A stretch of DNA of 18,135 nt from Candidatus Taylorbacteria bacterium RIFCSPLOWO2_01_FULL_50_130 (GCA_001821155.1 MHSB01000049.1:1-18135), one strand, 5' to 3'. Positions 1 through 7,353 are shown, counted from the first letter of the stretch. Numbers and translations are program-made. Notes: generated from the sequence alone by a model not told the origin.

Positions 1-330
1 TTACCTGCGACTACCCGCATTTCCATCAGCGATAATCTGCGATAAGGATGCGACCCCTCCTGTCCTGCCGACCTTCGAGTTTTTTACGCTATCGGTCAGC
101 ATGACGAAGAGGAATAACATTGGCCGCTTTCGCAAAAGCTACGGCGAGCCGAGGCAAAGCAAATTTCTCGCTTCGCGTTATCCTTTTCACCATATTCAGC
201 TGTCAAAGTTCGTCCAATTCCGCATCTACCCGCTCCTAACTGTGACACCAATAGCATAGCACCTATTGGATAGAAGTCAACCCCATACGCATGTAAAATG
301 GCTATGAATATAAACCACATGACAGTTTAC
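1..330. other. Gene-poor left edge, no supported gene
   Basis: No convincing coding region is visible. A 74-codon minus-strand open frame (96-320) has a low-complexity Cys/Ser/Arg-rich tail, no Shine-Dalgarno sequence and no recognisable domain. The stretch around 120-180 has the feel of the short Arg/Ser-coding intergenic repeats seen in Patescibacteria, but no second copy was found in this window. It may be the eroded end of a gene or repeat that continues to the left. Confidence 0.4.
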
Positions 331-359
331 TTGTGAGCTATACGTCATAATGCTACTAT
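331..359 (+). promoter_or_regulatory. Promoter of the TrmB-type regulator gene
   Basis: The -35 is TTGTGA at 331-336 and the -10 is TACTAT at 354-359, separated by exactly 17 bp, with an extended TG motif at 351-352. Transcription would begin near 366, about five bases before the ATG at 372. The mRNA would therefore be almost leaderless, which fits the absence of a Shine-Dalgarno sequence. Confidence 0.55.
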
Positions 360-377
360 TGTCATACCGATATGACA
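360..377. promoter_or_regulatory. Candidate operator overlapping the trmB start codon
   Basis: TGTCATACCGATATGACA is an imperfect palindrome: TGTCAT/ATGACA arms with a near-symmetrical centre, 16 of 18 positions symmetric. It begins right after the -10 element and covers the expected transcription start and the ATG at 372. A dimeric winged-helix regulator bound here would block its own transcription, so autoregulation is the natural inference. A further ATGACA half-site lies at 319-324. Confidence 0.45.
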
Positions 378-1136
378 GAACTCAATGAAAAATCACTTGT
401 GGCTTGCGGACTCTCACTTGAGCAAGCAAAAATTTACCTGTCTCTCTTGGAGAATGGCATGGCTCCGGCTAAAAGAATCTCCCTAAAAACTGGCATCGGC
501 CGACCATTTACATATAAAATCTTGGAACGGCTCATTGAACTTGAGCTTGTAGAAAAGCGCGAGAATATCGGGAAAGTCACCTTCTTCGCACCCCGACATC
601 CTAAACAGCTAAAGGAGCTCGCCGACAGACGGAAAGTAGAGCTGGAACAGTCCTCTTTAGGCCTTCGTACGGCGTTTGGACTTCTAGTGTCGCAGTTCAA
701 CGCCCTTCAGGACAAACCCAACATTAGATTTTATGAGGGGGAAGAAGGCATTAAGGAGGTCTACGGAGATATCTTGAAAACGGGAACGGATATTATGATC
801 ATCACCTCTCCGATACACGAGGGACGGCAGGAAGTCCTGCACCTCATAAAAGAGCAAGTGAAAAAGCAGGCGGAGCAAAATATAAAAACGCGGGCTATCA
901 CACCGCATCACGAGGGAAAGATTGCCGCGCTTCCCGTGGAAGAAGATGAGAAACATCTCATCACTCGTAAAATCGTGCCGACCGAAAAGTTAAACATACC
1001 GGTGCAGATTATTGTGTACGGAGACAAAGTGGCTATTACCAATTTCAAGGAATCGCTCATTACGGTCCTTGTGGAGAGCAAGTACATCGCGGAGACCTTT
1101 CGGATTATGTTCGAGTATATGTGGGAGAGAAGTTGA
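372..1136 (+). CDS. TrmB-family transcriptional regulator
   Basis: This 254-aa protein has an N-terminal winged helix-turn-helix of the TrmB type (about residues 5-75; LSLEQAKIYLSLLENG, then a recognition helix containing RPFTYKILERL). A charged linker follows. The C-terminal half (about 108-254) contains the FYEGEEGIKEVYGDIL segment typical of the phospholipase-D-like, ligand-sensing part of these regulators, and it ends in FRIMFEYMWERS. Archaeal TrmB proteins sense sugars, but the ligand here is unknown. The start at 372 is supported by a full N-terminal domain and by a promoter just upstream; there is no Shine-Dalgarno sequence. A palindrome over the start codon suggests autorepression. 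The small gene at 1186 follows after 49 bp and is probably co-transcribed. A short remnant of the same gene type lies at 7432-7472. Family assignment is firm; targets are unknown. Confidence 0.88.
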   Translation: MTELNEKSLVACGLSLEQAKIYLSLLENGMAPAKRISLKTGIGRPFTYKILERLIELELVEKRENIGKVTFFAPRHPKQLKELADRRKVELEQSSLGLRTAFGLLVSQFNALQDKPNIRFYEGEEGIKEVYGDILKTGTDIMIITSPIHEGRQEVLHLIKEQVKKQAEQNIKTRAITPHHEGKIAALPVEEDEKHLITRKIVPTEKLNIPVQIIVYGDKVAITNFKESLITVLVESKYIAETFRIMFEYMWERS

Positions 1137-1185
1137 GTTCGCATTTTTGCCCAGTGTGTGTTATCGTGGGTATCGAAAGGAGAAC

Positions 1186-1395
1186 ATGCGTAAAATAACT
1201 AGGGAGGAGGCGCGGAAGGCATCGCGCATGGCTCTGGAGATGCTTAAGGACCCCGTGTTTCCGAAAGAACGGAAGACGGAGGTGAGAAAACATCTCCGTA
1301 ATATGCTCCTCGGCGCGTGTAAACGCGAACCGGGGTTTCTTCCACCCAACGAGGTGGAAAAGATTCTCGAAGAAGCCGGGGCGCACCCGGGCTAG
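1186..1395 (+). CDS. Small basic protein of unknown function
   Basis: A 69-aa, strongly charged, mostly helical protein with no cysteine pair, no signal peptide and no membrane segment. I do not recognise a family. The start is chosen because AAAGGAG at 1176-1182 sits just upstream of the ATG, the only clear Shine-Dalgarno sequence in this part of the window. It lies 49 bp after the TrmB-type regulator in the same direction and is followed by a rho-independent terminator, so the two probably form one unit. Its basic N-terminal half could bind nucleic acid or act as a partner of the regulator, but this is conjecture. Confidence 0.65.
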   Translation: MRKITREEARKASRMALEMLKDPVFPKERKTEVRKHLRNMLLGACKREPGFLPPNEVEKILEEAGAHPG

Positions 1396-1414
1396 AGTCC
1401 GCCTTCCCACAGCG

Positions 1415-1446
1415 AACAGCAGTCGCGAAAGCAGCTGCTGTTTTTT
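1415..1446 (+). terminator. Rho-independent terminator after the TrmB unit
   Basis: AACAGCAG (1415-1422) pairs with CTGCTGTT (1435-1442), an 8-bp stem with a 12-nt loop, and is followed by a run of T residues to 1446. It lies 20 bp after the stop codon of the small gene. Confidence 0.75.
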
Positions 1447-1593
1447 ATAGCGTCACCATACCCGCCTACGGCGTGCGTGATTGCGGCACCACGAACGCCG
1501 CCATGCGAATGAACATTCTGTGTCCCGTGCGGGGCCAGATCGAGGCGGTTCACAAAGTCCAACGCCTTGCAATGCCGTTCTTAATTTTTAACT

Positions 1594-2550
1594 TTATGCT
1601 ATGTCCGTTGGAGAACGCACGCGAAACGAATTTCGCAGAAGGGCTTTTGCAAGTTCTTTTAGTGCGGGGTTCGCAACAATAACTCTATCGGAAAGCTGTT
1701 GAAGGGTAAGCCCTTTTTCTTTGACAATCTCTGCGACGCGCGCGACTCCTTCGCTAAATTTCCGCTCCGCCTCCGTATCGCGCACGACTCGCTTCGCATA
1801 CTCGCGAAAAGCATCAAACTGAATCAAAAGCTCCGCGAGCGCGACGCGCGCGAGGGGGCTGGTTCGTATCATGTCTTCTGCTTTTCCCTCTCCCGTTTCC
1901 GCGCGGTCGGTGAGCTCCGCAAGTTGCCACGTGCTGTCGGAGTCCATTGCAATCATCGCTCTCGGGATTTTATGAAGCGCCCCCGTGTACCGGTAATTGA
2001 ACGATGATTCTTCTGATTTGAAGTACTTGACCGTCGCCAGCTGTCCCGTGTCCAGCGCGGTCTTCATACCAAGCGTCTTCACATCAAGCGCTTTCGGAGC
2101 GATGTTTGTGGTTACATCTATTCCGGCGACAAATCGGTACGGGTTTCTGTTTTGTTCCCGCCCCGTGCTGGTGCGCGGAAAGAACTCAACAACTACATCG
2201 CTCCACGCGCCGCGCTCTTCGCGATTTGCGGTGTTGAAGAGGCCGTAGTCATCATACAAGGACAGAAGCGTTGCTTTTGCGCGTTCTCCGAAGATGCGCG
2301 CACCGCTGTTCACATTTTTGTGGAAGAGAGCTTCCGCCATCTTTCCCGTTTCACCCTCCCTTGAATGCGCGAAGCGATTCTCGCGTTCCCGAACCGATGC
2401 CGCGTCGCGGCGCACTTCTTCTTCGCTATACACTTCGCGCAGGTCTTCAAGTTTGAGCCGCTTCTCCTCCAGGTAGCGCAGATTCTCCGCAATGAGCCGA
2501 TTCCGCGCTCCCTCCGGAGAATGTGAACGAATATATTCAGGGCTCGGCAC
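1594..2550 (-). CDS. Conserved-looking hypothetical protein, 318 aa
   Basis: A soluble, charged 318-aa protein with no signal peptide or membrane helix. Residues 1-75 are charged and helical (LEEKRLKLEDLREVY). A mixed alpha/beta core follows (about 80-215), with WSDVVVEFF and then VAGIDVTTN after about 25 residues. That spacing of an acidic residue before a short beta strand loosely resembles nuclease-like PD-(D/E)XK folds, but the usual lysine is absent and I do not rely on it. The C-terminal third is helical. The start is a GTG at 2548-2550; no earlier start is possible within the open frame and no Shine-Dalgarno sequence is visible. It runs in the same direction as the 565-aa gene upstream, but a 270-bp repeat-rich region separates them. 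No function is assigned. Confidence 0.7.
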   Translation of the reverse strand: MPSPEYIRSHSPEGARNRLIAENLRYLEEKRLKLEDLREVYSEEEVRRDAASVRERENRFAHSREGETGKMAEALFHKNVNSGARIFGERAKATLLSLYDDYGLFNTANREERGAWSDVVVEFFPRTSTGREQNRNPYRFVAGIDVTTNIAPKALDVKTLGMKTALDTGQLATVKYFKSEESSFNYRYTGALHKIPRAMIAMDSDSTWQLAELTDRAETGEGKAEDMIRTSPLARVALAELLIQFDAFREYAKRVVRDTEAERKFSEGVARVAEIVKEKGLTLQQLSDRVIVANPALKELAKALLRNSFRVRSPTDIA

Positions 2551-2573
2551 AGTAGTGATAAACTTTTCTTAAT

Positions 2574-2712
2574 TTTGAATTACGAAACTCATGAAAGCGC
2601 GCTTTTGGAGCAACTCTCGCAGCGCGACGGTGCGAGAGGGAGGCAAAAAATCAGCAGATTTTTACGCCGTTTGCTCCAAAAGCGCGCCGAATGTGAAGTT
2701 TCGTAATTCAAA
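2574..2712. repeat. Nested inverted-repeat element (T-shaped fold)
   Basis: The outer arms are 2574-2613 and 2671-2712. They contain two perfectly complementary blocks: TTTGAATTACGAAAC (2574-2588) with 2698-2712, and a 17-bp block (2597-2613) with 2671-2687. The 57-nt centre holds two further perfect hairpins: CTCTCGCA/TGCGAGAG (2614-2621 with 2631-2638) and AAAAATC/GATTTTT (2646-2652 with 2657-2663, loop AGCA). The fold is a long stem crowned by two short hairpins. No open frame inside looks like a gene. The design suggests a non-autonomous mobile element or a structured recombination or RNA-processing site. Confidence 0.75.
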
Positions 2713-2724
2713 GTTCTTAAATCC

Positions 2725-2763
2725 CTGGATTCCCACCCGCGGCGGCGGACGGGAATGACAGAG
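2725..2763. repeat. REP-like palindromic unit
   Basis: ATTCCC (2729-2734) and GGGAAT (2751-2756) flank a GC-rich centre, followed by GACAGAG. This is the general look of the widespread bacterial REP-type unit built on GGATTCCC...GGGAATGACA. It directly follows the nested inverted repeat. Confidence 0.5.
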
Positions 2764-2778
2764 ATGTGAATTATCTTC

Positions 2779-2819
2779 TTCTCCAATGCCAGAAACTGCT
2801 CTGGCGCGAAAATGGAGAA
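2779..2819. terminator. Two-part hairpin after the 565-aa gene
   Basis: TTCTCCA (2779-2785) pairs with TGGAGAA (2813-2819), and inside it GCCAGA (2788-2793) pairs with TCTGGC (2800-2805). It lies immediately 3' of the minus-strand gene ending at 2823. There is no clean U-tract on that strand, so it may protect the mRNA 3' end as much as terminate. Confidence 0.4.
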
Positions 2820-2822
2820 TAT

Positions 2823-4520
2823 CTATCGCTGTCTGCGCAAAATCTCCAATGCGGAATCAAGCGCGTCGCGTTGGGAGGATGATACAACCGCGTCCTTTAA
2901 CCACTCCGGCATATTTGAATAGTGGAGAAACGCGGCTCCCTTTTTCACCTTTGCTTCCGCCTCGCCAATCGCATCAACAACTTCAATATAAGCATTGCCT
3001 TTCTTGGACTTTTTTGCCTCCAACAACACGGCGCCTCTCGGCGTTAAAAAGACCGCCGCATACTCGCCTGCTTGGTCTTTTAATCTCTGCACTTCTGCTT
3101 CTAATGCCTTCGCGCGGGTTGCCATCTTTACGATTTCTTCTTTCCGCCGCTTTTCCTCCGCGACGCGCGCCTGACGCAACTTTTCCGTCTCTCCTCTCTC
3201 GTCGTTTCTCTTTCTCGTTTCAAACGCAATCCAGAATTGAGTTTGTTGGCGGGACTCTTTCATCTCTCTGGTTTTCTTGTCGCGAAAATGAACCGTCTCC
3301 CATTCCCTGCCGAGAATGTCGCGCAGTTTGCGGTCATTTGCGTCGGCCTGGTTTATCATCTCAACCGTTGTACGGGCCTTTTGGCTTACCTCGGACGTAA
3401 TCCCTCTTTTCTTGTCGGCATCGTCTGTAAAAATCAAGTTGTCAAAATACGAAGCGGTACCGACTCCCGACACAGAGATACTTCCGCGCTCCCGAACCGC
3501 ATACAAAGAAGCAAGGTAGGGCGCGGCAGAGAAGTGTTTTTTCCACGGCGCAATCTCATCAGGGCTCTTAATCTGCCGTTTCCCTTCTCCGAGCAGGATG
3601 GCATCCGTCAGTGCGGCGCGAATTTTATCTGTACCAGCCGCCTCGCCGGCTATTTCTTTTATCCGCGCAATGGCGTCTTTTTGCCTGTTAATCAGCGAAG
3701 CGGCGATAACGAAGGTTTCGTTGAGCAGTTCTATGTCCACGACAACTCTTTCCCGCGCTGTTTTTTCCACGGTTTCTTTCCTTTTCGCCTCTTTTATCGC
3801 TTCGGTTTCCGTAAGCCGCTCAAGGCGCCGCTTCGTCACTTCTGGGTCTTTTTCCAGCTCCTCAACCCGCGCGGCAATCTCGCTGGCGCGACGCGCATAC
3901 AGTTCATGGGCGCGCGCTCCCGCCTTCGCGATTCTTTCCTCAAATGCCTCCTCTGCCGAAACAAATACGGTATTGGTGACGCTCTCTATGAGGGCATCCT
4001 GCTTGGCGCGTAACGCTTCCCGTGTTCGCACGAACCCGTCGTCATCTCGTTTCTCACGCTCCATTTTCGCAACCACCACCTCAACCTTTTGCAGATTGGC
4101 CAGAAGCGCCTTTCCTTTTTCGCTTTCCGCAAACCGTTCGTACTCTTCACCAGGAAGTTCCGCTTTCTTGCGTCTTACCGCCATTTCCTCGCGCCACTTT
4201 TTCTCAATCTTTTCCAGACGCTTCAATCTGCCTTGGTTTATATCCGGCAGTTCCTTCAAGCGCTCTTCCAGCCGATCGCACTGCTCGGCTTTTTCGTCAA
4301 TTTCTTTCGGATCGCGGGGCGGCGGCATGTCCATGACTTCCTCTGCAGTTTTAAGAAGCGCAGCTAATTCCTTGTCCTCTGCAAACGGCGCGCTTTCTGT
4401 TTCCTGTTCGGTTGCCGGGCTTCCATTACCCTCCGCCGTTTCGTTTTGCTCGCCCAAGACGGCGATACTGCCCTCTTCTTTACTTGCCGAAAGAGTTTCT
4501 TCAAATTTTTCTTCTTTCAT
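2823..4520 (-). CDS. Coiled-coil-rich hypothetical protein, 565 aa
   Basis: A soluble 565-aa protein with no signal peptide or membrane helix. Residues 1-50 are acidic and look disordered. About 50-260 is dominated by heptad-like, Lys/Glu/Arg/Ala-rich helices (several coiled coils). A more globular part follows (about 265-395; AALTDAILLGEGKRQ, FDNLIFTDDADKKRG), then another coiled coil (about 425-475). The C-terminal domain (about 478-565) contains AVFLTPRGAVLLEAKKSKKG and ends in helices. I do not recognise the family. The start at 4518-4520 is the first in-frame ATG after a stop-rich, AT-rich spacer. It lies upstream of the 318-aa orphan in the same orientation, and both have the size and charge pattern of lineage-specific Patescibacteria proteins. 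A scaffolding or intracellular structural role is only a guess. Confidence 0.7.
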   Translation of the reverse strand: MKEEKFEETLSASKEEGSIAVLGEQNETAEGNGSPATEQETESAPFAEDKELAALLKTAEEVMDMPPPRDPKEIDEKAEQCDRLEERLKELPDINQGRLKRLEKIEKKWREEMAVRRKKAELPGEEYERFAESEKGKALLANLQKVEVVVAKMEREKRDDDGFVRTREALRAKQDALIESVTNTVFVSAEEAFEERIAKAGARAHELYARRASEIAARVEELEKDPEVTKRRLERLTETEAIKEAKRKETVEKTARERVVVDIELLNETFVIAASLINRQKDAIARIKEIAGEAAGTDKIRAALTDAILLGEGKRQIKSPDEIAPWKKHFSAAPYLASLYAVRERGSISVSGVGTASYFDNLIFTDDADKKRGITSEVSQKARTTVEMINQADANDRKLRDILGREWETVHFRDKKTREMKESRQQTQFWIAFETRKRNDERGETEKLRQARVAEEKRRKEEIVKMATRAKALEAEVQRLKDQAGEYAAVFLTPRGAVLLEAKKSKKGNAYIEVVDAIGEAEAKVKKGAAFLHYSNMPEWLKDAVVSSSQRDALDSALEILRRQR

Positions 4521-4813
4521 GTCATTTGTTTTGTCAATTATGTTAATAAATGTAACCCTCTATGGCAAAGTCAATGATAGCATTCTCAAAAAAAAACACA
4601 ATGCTTCCATCGGTGACAGCCGCAAACTGCGTATCTATCTGTTATCTTGATACCATCTCTAATCAACCTCTTCCAAATTTGTGCTCAAAAGAACAAGATT
4701 TTAAGCTAAACAGTCTAGGATAATGGGTAAGGGATATTAAGAAATGGTATTACTTACAGGAATTATATACCAGAGCTTTACAAAAAACCGCCGCGCGGGG
4801 GGTCTCTACACAT
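4521..4813. other. AT-rich intergenic spacer
   Basis: No coding region is supported here. The stretch is AT-rich, with an ATACCAT (4651-4657) / ATGGTAT (4744-4750) inverted pair and a GC-rich clamp at 4788-4802 just before the terminator. It presumably holds the promoter of the 565-aa gene at its left end, where TTGACT-like and CATAAT-like hexamers occur but with poor spacing. A small RNA reading rightward into the terminator at 4814 cannot be excluded; nothing positive supports it. Confidence 0.35.
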
Positions 4814-4844
4814 AAAACACCCCGCCTGTGAGGCGGGGTGTTTT
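4814..4844. terminator. Strong bidirectional terminator
   Basis: AAAACACCCCGCC (4814-4826) pairs perfectly with GGCGGGGTGTTTT (4832-4844) around the loop TGTGA, a 13-bp stem with A and T runs at its ends. It lies 10 bp after the stop codon of the cold-shock gene on the minus strand and can work in both directions. Confidence 0.85.
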
Positions 4845-4854
4845 GCGCTGCGAG

Positions 4855-5052
4855 TTATGCTCTCTGGACGTTGACGGCATTCATTCCCTTCGGAGACTCT
4901 TCAGTCTCGAAAGAAACCTTGTCTCCTTCTTGAAGCTCGCTGAATTGCACCCCGACGAGCGCCTTACTATGAAAGAACAGGTCTTTCGAAAGGCCTTCGC
5001 CGGTAATGAATCCAAAGCCCTTGTCGGTCAGTTTCTTGATTGTTCCGGTCAT
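4855..5052 (-). CDS. csp: Cold-shock domain protein (CspA family)
   Basis: A 65-aa single cold-shock domain, the standard length for the family. The nucleic-acid-binding motifs are present: RNP1-like KGFGFIT (residues 11-17) and RNP2-like LFFHS (25-29), with the usual EGDKVSFETEESPKG strand-loop after them. Such proteins bind single-stranded RNA or DNA and act as RNA chaperones in the cytoplasm. The start is well supported: AGGAG (complement of 5059-5063) lies 6 bases before the ATG. A near-consensus promoter at 5128-5156 gives an untranslated leader of about 70 nt, which may be a temperature-responsive leader as in other csp genes (inference). It is a single-gene unit closed by the strong terminator at 4814-4844. 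Confidence 0.93.
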   Translation of the reverse strand: MTGTIKKLTDKGFGFITGEGLSKDLFFHSKALVGVQFSELQEGDKVSFETEESPKGMNAVNVQRA

Positions 5053-5127
5053 CTTTGGCTCCTACTTATAAATACAAAGACTTATGTTATGAATCGACTC
5101 TTTTCTACATGTAGCTTTGTTGGAAAC

Positions 5128-5156
5128 ATGCTAGCATATGAGGAGATTCATGTCAA
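5128..5156 (-). promoter_or_regulatory. csp promoter
   Basis: Read on the minus strand, TTGACA (5156-5151) and TAGCAT (5133-5128) are separated by exactly 17 bp and preceded by an extended TG at the -10. Transcription would start near 5121, leaving about 70 nt of leader. A perfect CTACATGTAG palindrome (5105-5114) lies early in that leader. Confidence 0.75.
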
Positions 5157-5248
5157 CGTAGAGTTCTCAGAGCTTCGTAGCAGGCAAGAGTTTTGGAATA
5201 TGCTCCAGCTCGGTATCATTTTTGAATTGGAACATACTGCTCGGTATT

Positions 5249-6139
5249 TCATTCGGATGCGATTGAATTATCCAAGGCCGCCATTCTGGCTGTGCCGTCG
5301 GCGAACAATCTTCGCACCTCAAACGCGGTCGGCGCACGACCATAAAGACGGACAAGCGCGATATTGCCTTTCATAAAGGTATTCGGATAAGAACCGGGGC
5401 AACAAACAATGTTGCCGATGGCGGAATCGGTTCCGTAATCAGCGATGATCAAGTTCGGCTCTGCCACCGACGCATCCAGTTTGCCGTCGATGTAAAATTT
5501 ATAACCGACACCCGCTTCCAGGACAAAAATCACATGTGTCCACTTTCCCACCGCAACGGCGTTATTGGATGTCGACCAGTAATTTACCCCGCCGGACGTT
5601 CGAACCATGGTACGCAGTTTCCCGCCAAGAAAACTGTTGACTTTAAAATAATGAATGCCGCCCATTCTGGTAATTATCGTGCTGCCGTTGTAGGAACCTG
5701 CCGGCATGTCCGTAACTTTTATCCACGCTTCCACGGCCGAGGAGCCTGCCGTCTGGCCGCCGAAATTATTGGGGTTGTTTAATTTCCCGCCGGGATTTTC
5801 CAGACTGACGTAAGCGCCGCCCGAAAGAAATAGGGATTTACCGGCTCTTGGATGATCGTCCTGCCAGGCGTATGTCCCCCCTGTTATCGTCCCATTGAGG
5901 CCGTTCGAGGAATTATCATTAACAGTGTTTCCCGCGCCTTCTTGGAAAGACCACGCGCCGACGGTCGCATCGCCGACGGCGTGATAGATATTCGCGCTCA
6001 TCTGAAGGCCCGCGGCCACTCTGGCTTTTTCGCGCGCGGAATTAAGAGAAGACAAAACCACCGACGACAAAAGGGAAACGATGGAGATTACCACCAAAAG
6101 TTCAACGAGGGTAAAACCCGTTCTTTTGGACAGTTTCAT
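5249..6139 (-). CDS. Prepilin-like protein with LamG/ConA-like domain
   Basis: The N-terminus is a class III type IV prepilin signal: a short basic leader (MKLSKRTG), the cleavage site before Phe, then TLVELLVVISIVSLLSSVVL with the conserved Glu at +5. A prepilin peptidase (PilD type) would cut and methylate here, and the helix would anchor the protein in the membrane or pilus. From about residue 60 to 275 follows a concanavalin A-like/LamG domain (VGAWSFQEGAGNTVNDNSS, VEAWIKV, KFYIDGKLD, LVRLYGRAPTAFEV), a fold used for binding carbohydrate or protein. This fusion is common in Patescibacteria and suggests a pseudopilus or surface adhesin. No other pilus gene is in the window. An ATG five codons earlier (6154) is possible; neither start has a good Shine-Dalgarno sequence, and the shorter leader was preferred. 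Confidence 0.85.
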   Translation of the reverse strand: MKLSKRTGFTLVELLVVISIVSLLSSVVLSSLNSAREKARVAAGLQMSANIYHAVGDATVGAWSFQEGAGNTVNDNSSNGLNGTITGGTYAWQDDHPRAGKSLFLSGGAYVSLENPGGKLNNPNNFGGQTAGSSAVEAWIKVTDMPAGSYNGSTIITRMGGIHYFKVNSFLGGKLRTMVRTSGGVNYWSTSNNAVAVGKWTHVIFVLEAGVGYKFYIDGKLDASVAEPNLIIADYGTDSAIGNIVCCPGSYPNTFMKGNIALVRLYGRAPTAFEVRRLFADGTARMAALDNSIASE

Positions 6140-6195
6140 GAGCTTGCTTCCCATTCAGACAATGTAACACAACATCTATGGTCTTCAAAGTTAAT

Positions 6196-6228
6196 AGGCC
6201 GGCCTTCTCACCGCGAGAAAGCCGGCCT
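6196..6228 (-). terminator. Hairpin terminator after the zinc-ribbon gene
   Basis: A 14-bp stem (6196-6209 with 6215-6228, one mismatch) built on AGGCCGGC/GCCGGCCT with loop ACCGC. It lies 28 bp beyond the stop codon of the zinc-ribbon gene. On the minus strand it is followed by ATTAACTTT, a weak U-tract. Confidence 0.65.
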
Positions 6229-6256
6229 CCCCAACCTGTTTCTTTCGGCCCGGAAA

Positions 6257-6445
6257 TCACCAGAAGCGCAGCCAGCGGTAGCCGCAGCGGCATCGGTAAT
6301 ACCGCACCTCGGTATCAAACAACTTTCCCCGCGCTCGCCTGACGTAGAATCGGCTTGACTTTACAGCGGGGCGTTGACACTTCGGACACTTTACTCGTCC
6401 GAGACCGATACTGACGGCTCTAAAAATTGCCCCAATTGTTTCCAT
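6257..6445 (-). CDS. Small zinc-ribbon protein
   Basis: A 62-aa protein with two cysteine pairs, CPKC at residues 20-23 and CRC at 52-54, spaced as in a zinc beta-ribbon of the type found in transcription factors and topoisomerase tails. The segment between is basic and beta-rich, and the C-terminus (CGYRWLRFW) is aromatic. It probably binds one zinc and nucleic acid. The start is supported by GGGGAG upstream of the ATG at 6443-6445 and by a consensus-like promoter (6493-6519). A hairpin terminator follows, so it is a monocistronic unit. No specific function is recognised. Confidence 0.7.
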   Translation of the reverse strand: METIGAIFRAVSIGLGRVKCPKCQRPAVKSSRFYVRRARGKLFDTEVRYYRCRCGYRWLRFW

Positions 6446-6492
6446 ATAACTCCCCTCGGTTGAATTTTAATTTGGGTTGCTTTCTAAATCTA

Positions 6493-6519
6493 ATTATACA
6501 CACTAAACTCGTCTGTCAA
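6493..6519 (-). promoter_or_regulatory. Promoter of the zinc-ribbon gene
   Basis: On the minus strand, TTGACA (6519-6514) and TATAAT (6498-6493) are both perfect hexamers. They are 15 bp apart, slightly short; using TTTGAC gives 16. Confidence 0.65.
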
Positions 6520-6646
6520 ACTACCGTTTTGATTCAAGATTCTCCTCTCGCGTGCATTTGGGAAGAGAGAAGGTCTTGGGGTAGGATGGTTCTTGAAGTC
6601 TCTGCTTTTTCAGTGAAAGACCGTCCCATCTATTTCCGGCGCGTGT

Positions 6647-7243
6647 TTAAAGCGGCGGCTTCTCGTGCATGATTTTTTTCTGAAACCAGATCGGCGCGAG
6701 CTTGAGAGCAATGACGAGGAGGACGATAAAAAGAAACGCATATTTCACGTCCGAAATAATCGGCAAAAGATTGATGATACTTTCCCCCGCGAGCCACCCC
6801 AACGCGGCTATCGTGGTGAGCCACAGAAGCGTCGAAAGGAAGTTCATTACAAGAAATCGCAGTGCGGAGACCCGTTCAAACGAAAGGTAGATGACCGTAA
6901 GAAATCTGGTTCCAAAGACGAACTTGCTCACGAGAAGCGCGCGGAACGGCTGATTCGCGTAGAGTTCGTCAAGCCGTTTCAGCACCGCCTCGCTTTTTGT
7001 TGATATGGTCTCAAAACGGTGGGCGACCTTCCATAGAAAGGGACCTACAAGGAACCAAAGTACGTCCGCGCTTACGGTCCCAAGAAACGTCAGCCAGAAT
7101 ACTTCAGAGAGCGAAAGGATATTTTGCCCGGCAAGAAACGCCGCCGGGATGATGACGGTTTCACCCAAAAAGAATCCCCCGAAGAACAGCGCGGGGAATT
7201 TATAGGCGAAGAGAATCGCGAGTGTCGTCGTGCCGATGTGCAT
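6647..7243 (-). CDS. DedA/VTT-family membrane protein
   Basis: A roughly 200-aa polytopic membrane protein of the DedA (SNARE-associated, VTT) family. It has a glycine/phenylalanine-rich first hydrophobic segment with GETVIIPAAFLAG, a second segment around SEVFWLTFLGTVSADVLWFLVG, the conserved KFVFGTRFLTVIYLSFERV region (family arginine motif), and two hydrophobic C-terminal segments. DedA proteins are implicated in lipid-carrier and polyprenyl-phosphate transport and in envelope stress; the substrate here is unknown. Two ATGs compete, 7249 and 7243. The -10 TATACT (7251-7256) is one base from the first but seven from the second, so a leaderless start at 7243 is preferred. The short C-terminal tail is basic. 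It appears to be a single-gene unit. Confidence 0.85.
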   Translation of the reverse strand: MHIGTTTLAILFAYKFPALFFGGFFLGETVIIPAAFLAGQNILSLSEVFWLTFLGTVSADVLWFLVGPFLWKVAHRFETISTKSEAVLKRLDELYANQPFRALLVSKFVFGTRFLTVIYLSFERVSALRFLVMNFLSTLLWLTTIAALGWLAGESIINLLPIISDVKYAFLFIVLLVIALKLAPIWFQKKIMHEKPPL

Positions 7244-7250
7244 GCGCATT

Positions 7251-7280
7251 AGTATAAACTATTTTCCGATTCACTGTCTG
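7251..7280 (-). promoter_or_regulatory. Promoter of the dedA gene
   Basis: On the minus strand, -10 TATACT (7256-7251) with a -35-like CAGACA (7280-7275) at 18 bp. The -10 ends seven bases before the ATG at 7243, which would give a leaderless mRNA. Confidence 0.45.
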
Positions 7281-7333
7281 CATAAAGAAAAAGGCCTCGC
7301 AAAATTCCGCGGTCCGGCTCGACACCGTCCGCT

Positions 7334-7353
7334 ACCGCTCGCAAGCGGTTTTT
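7334..7353 (+). terminator. Small terminator-like hairpin
   Basis: ACCGCT (7334-7339) pairs with AGCGGT (7344-7349) around CGCA and is followed by T residues. No plus-strand gene ends just before it, so it may be left over from a lost gene, like the nearby TrmB remnant. Confidence 0.4.

Noticed and set aside
96..320. Minus-strand open frame of 74 codons at the left edge
   Set aside because: Compositionally odd Cys/Ser/Arg tail, no ribosome site, no domain; more like a translated intergenic repeat.
1450..1593. Open minus-strand stretch and overlapping plus-strand frame between the TrmB unit terminator and the 318-aa gene
   Set aside because: No start codon on the minus strand, no domain in either frame; too little to call a gene or a remnant.
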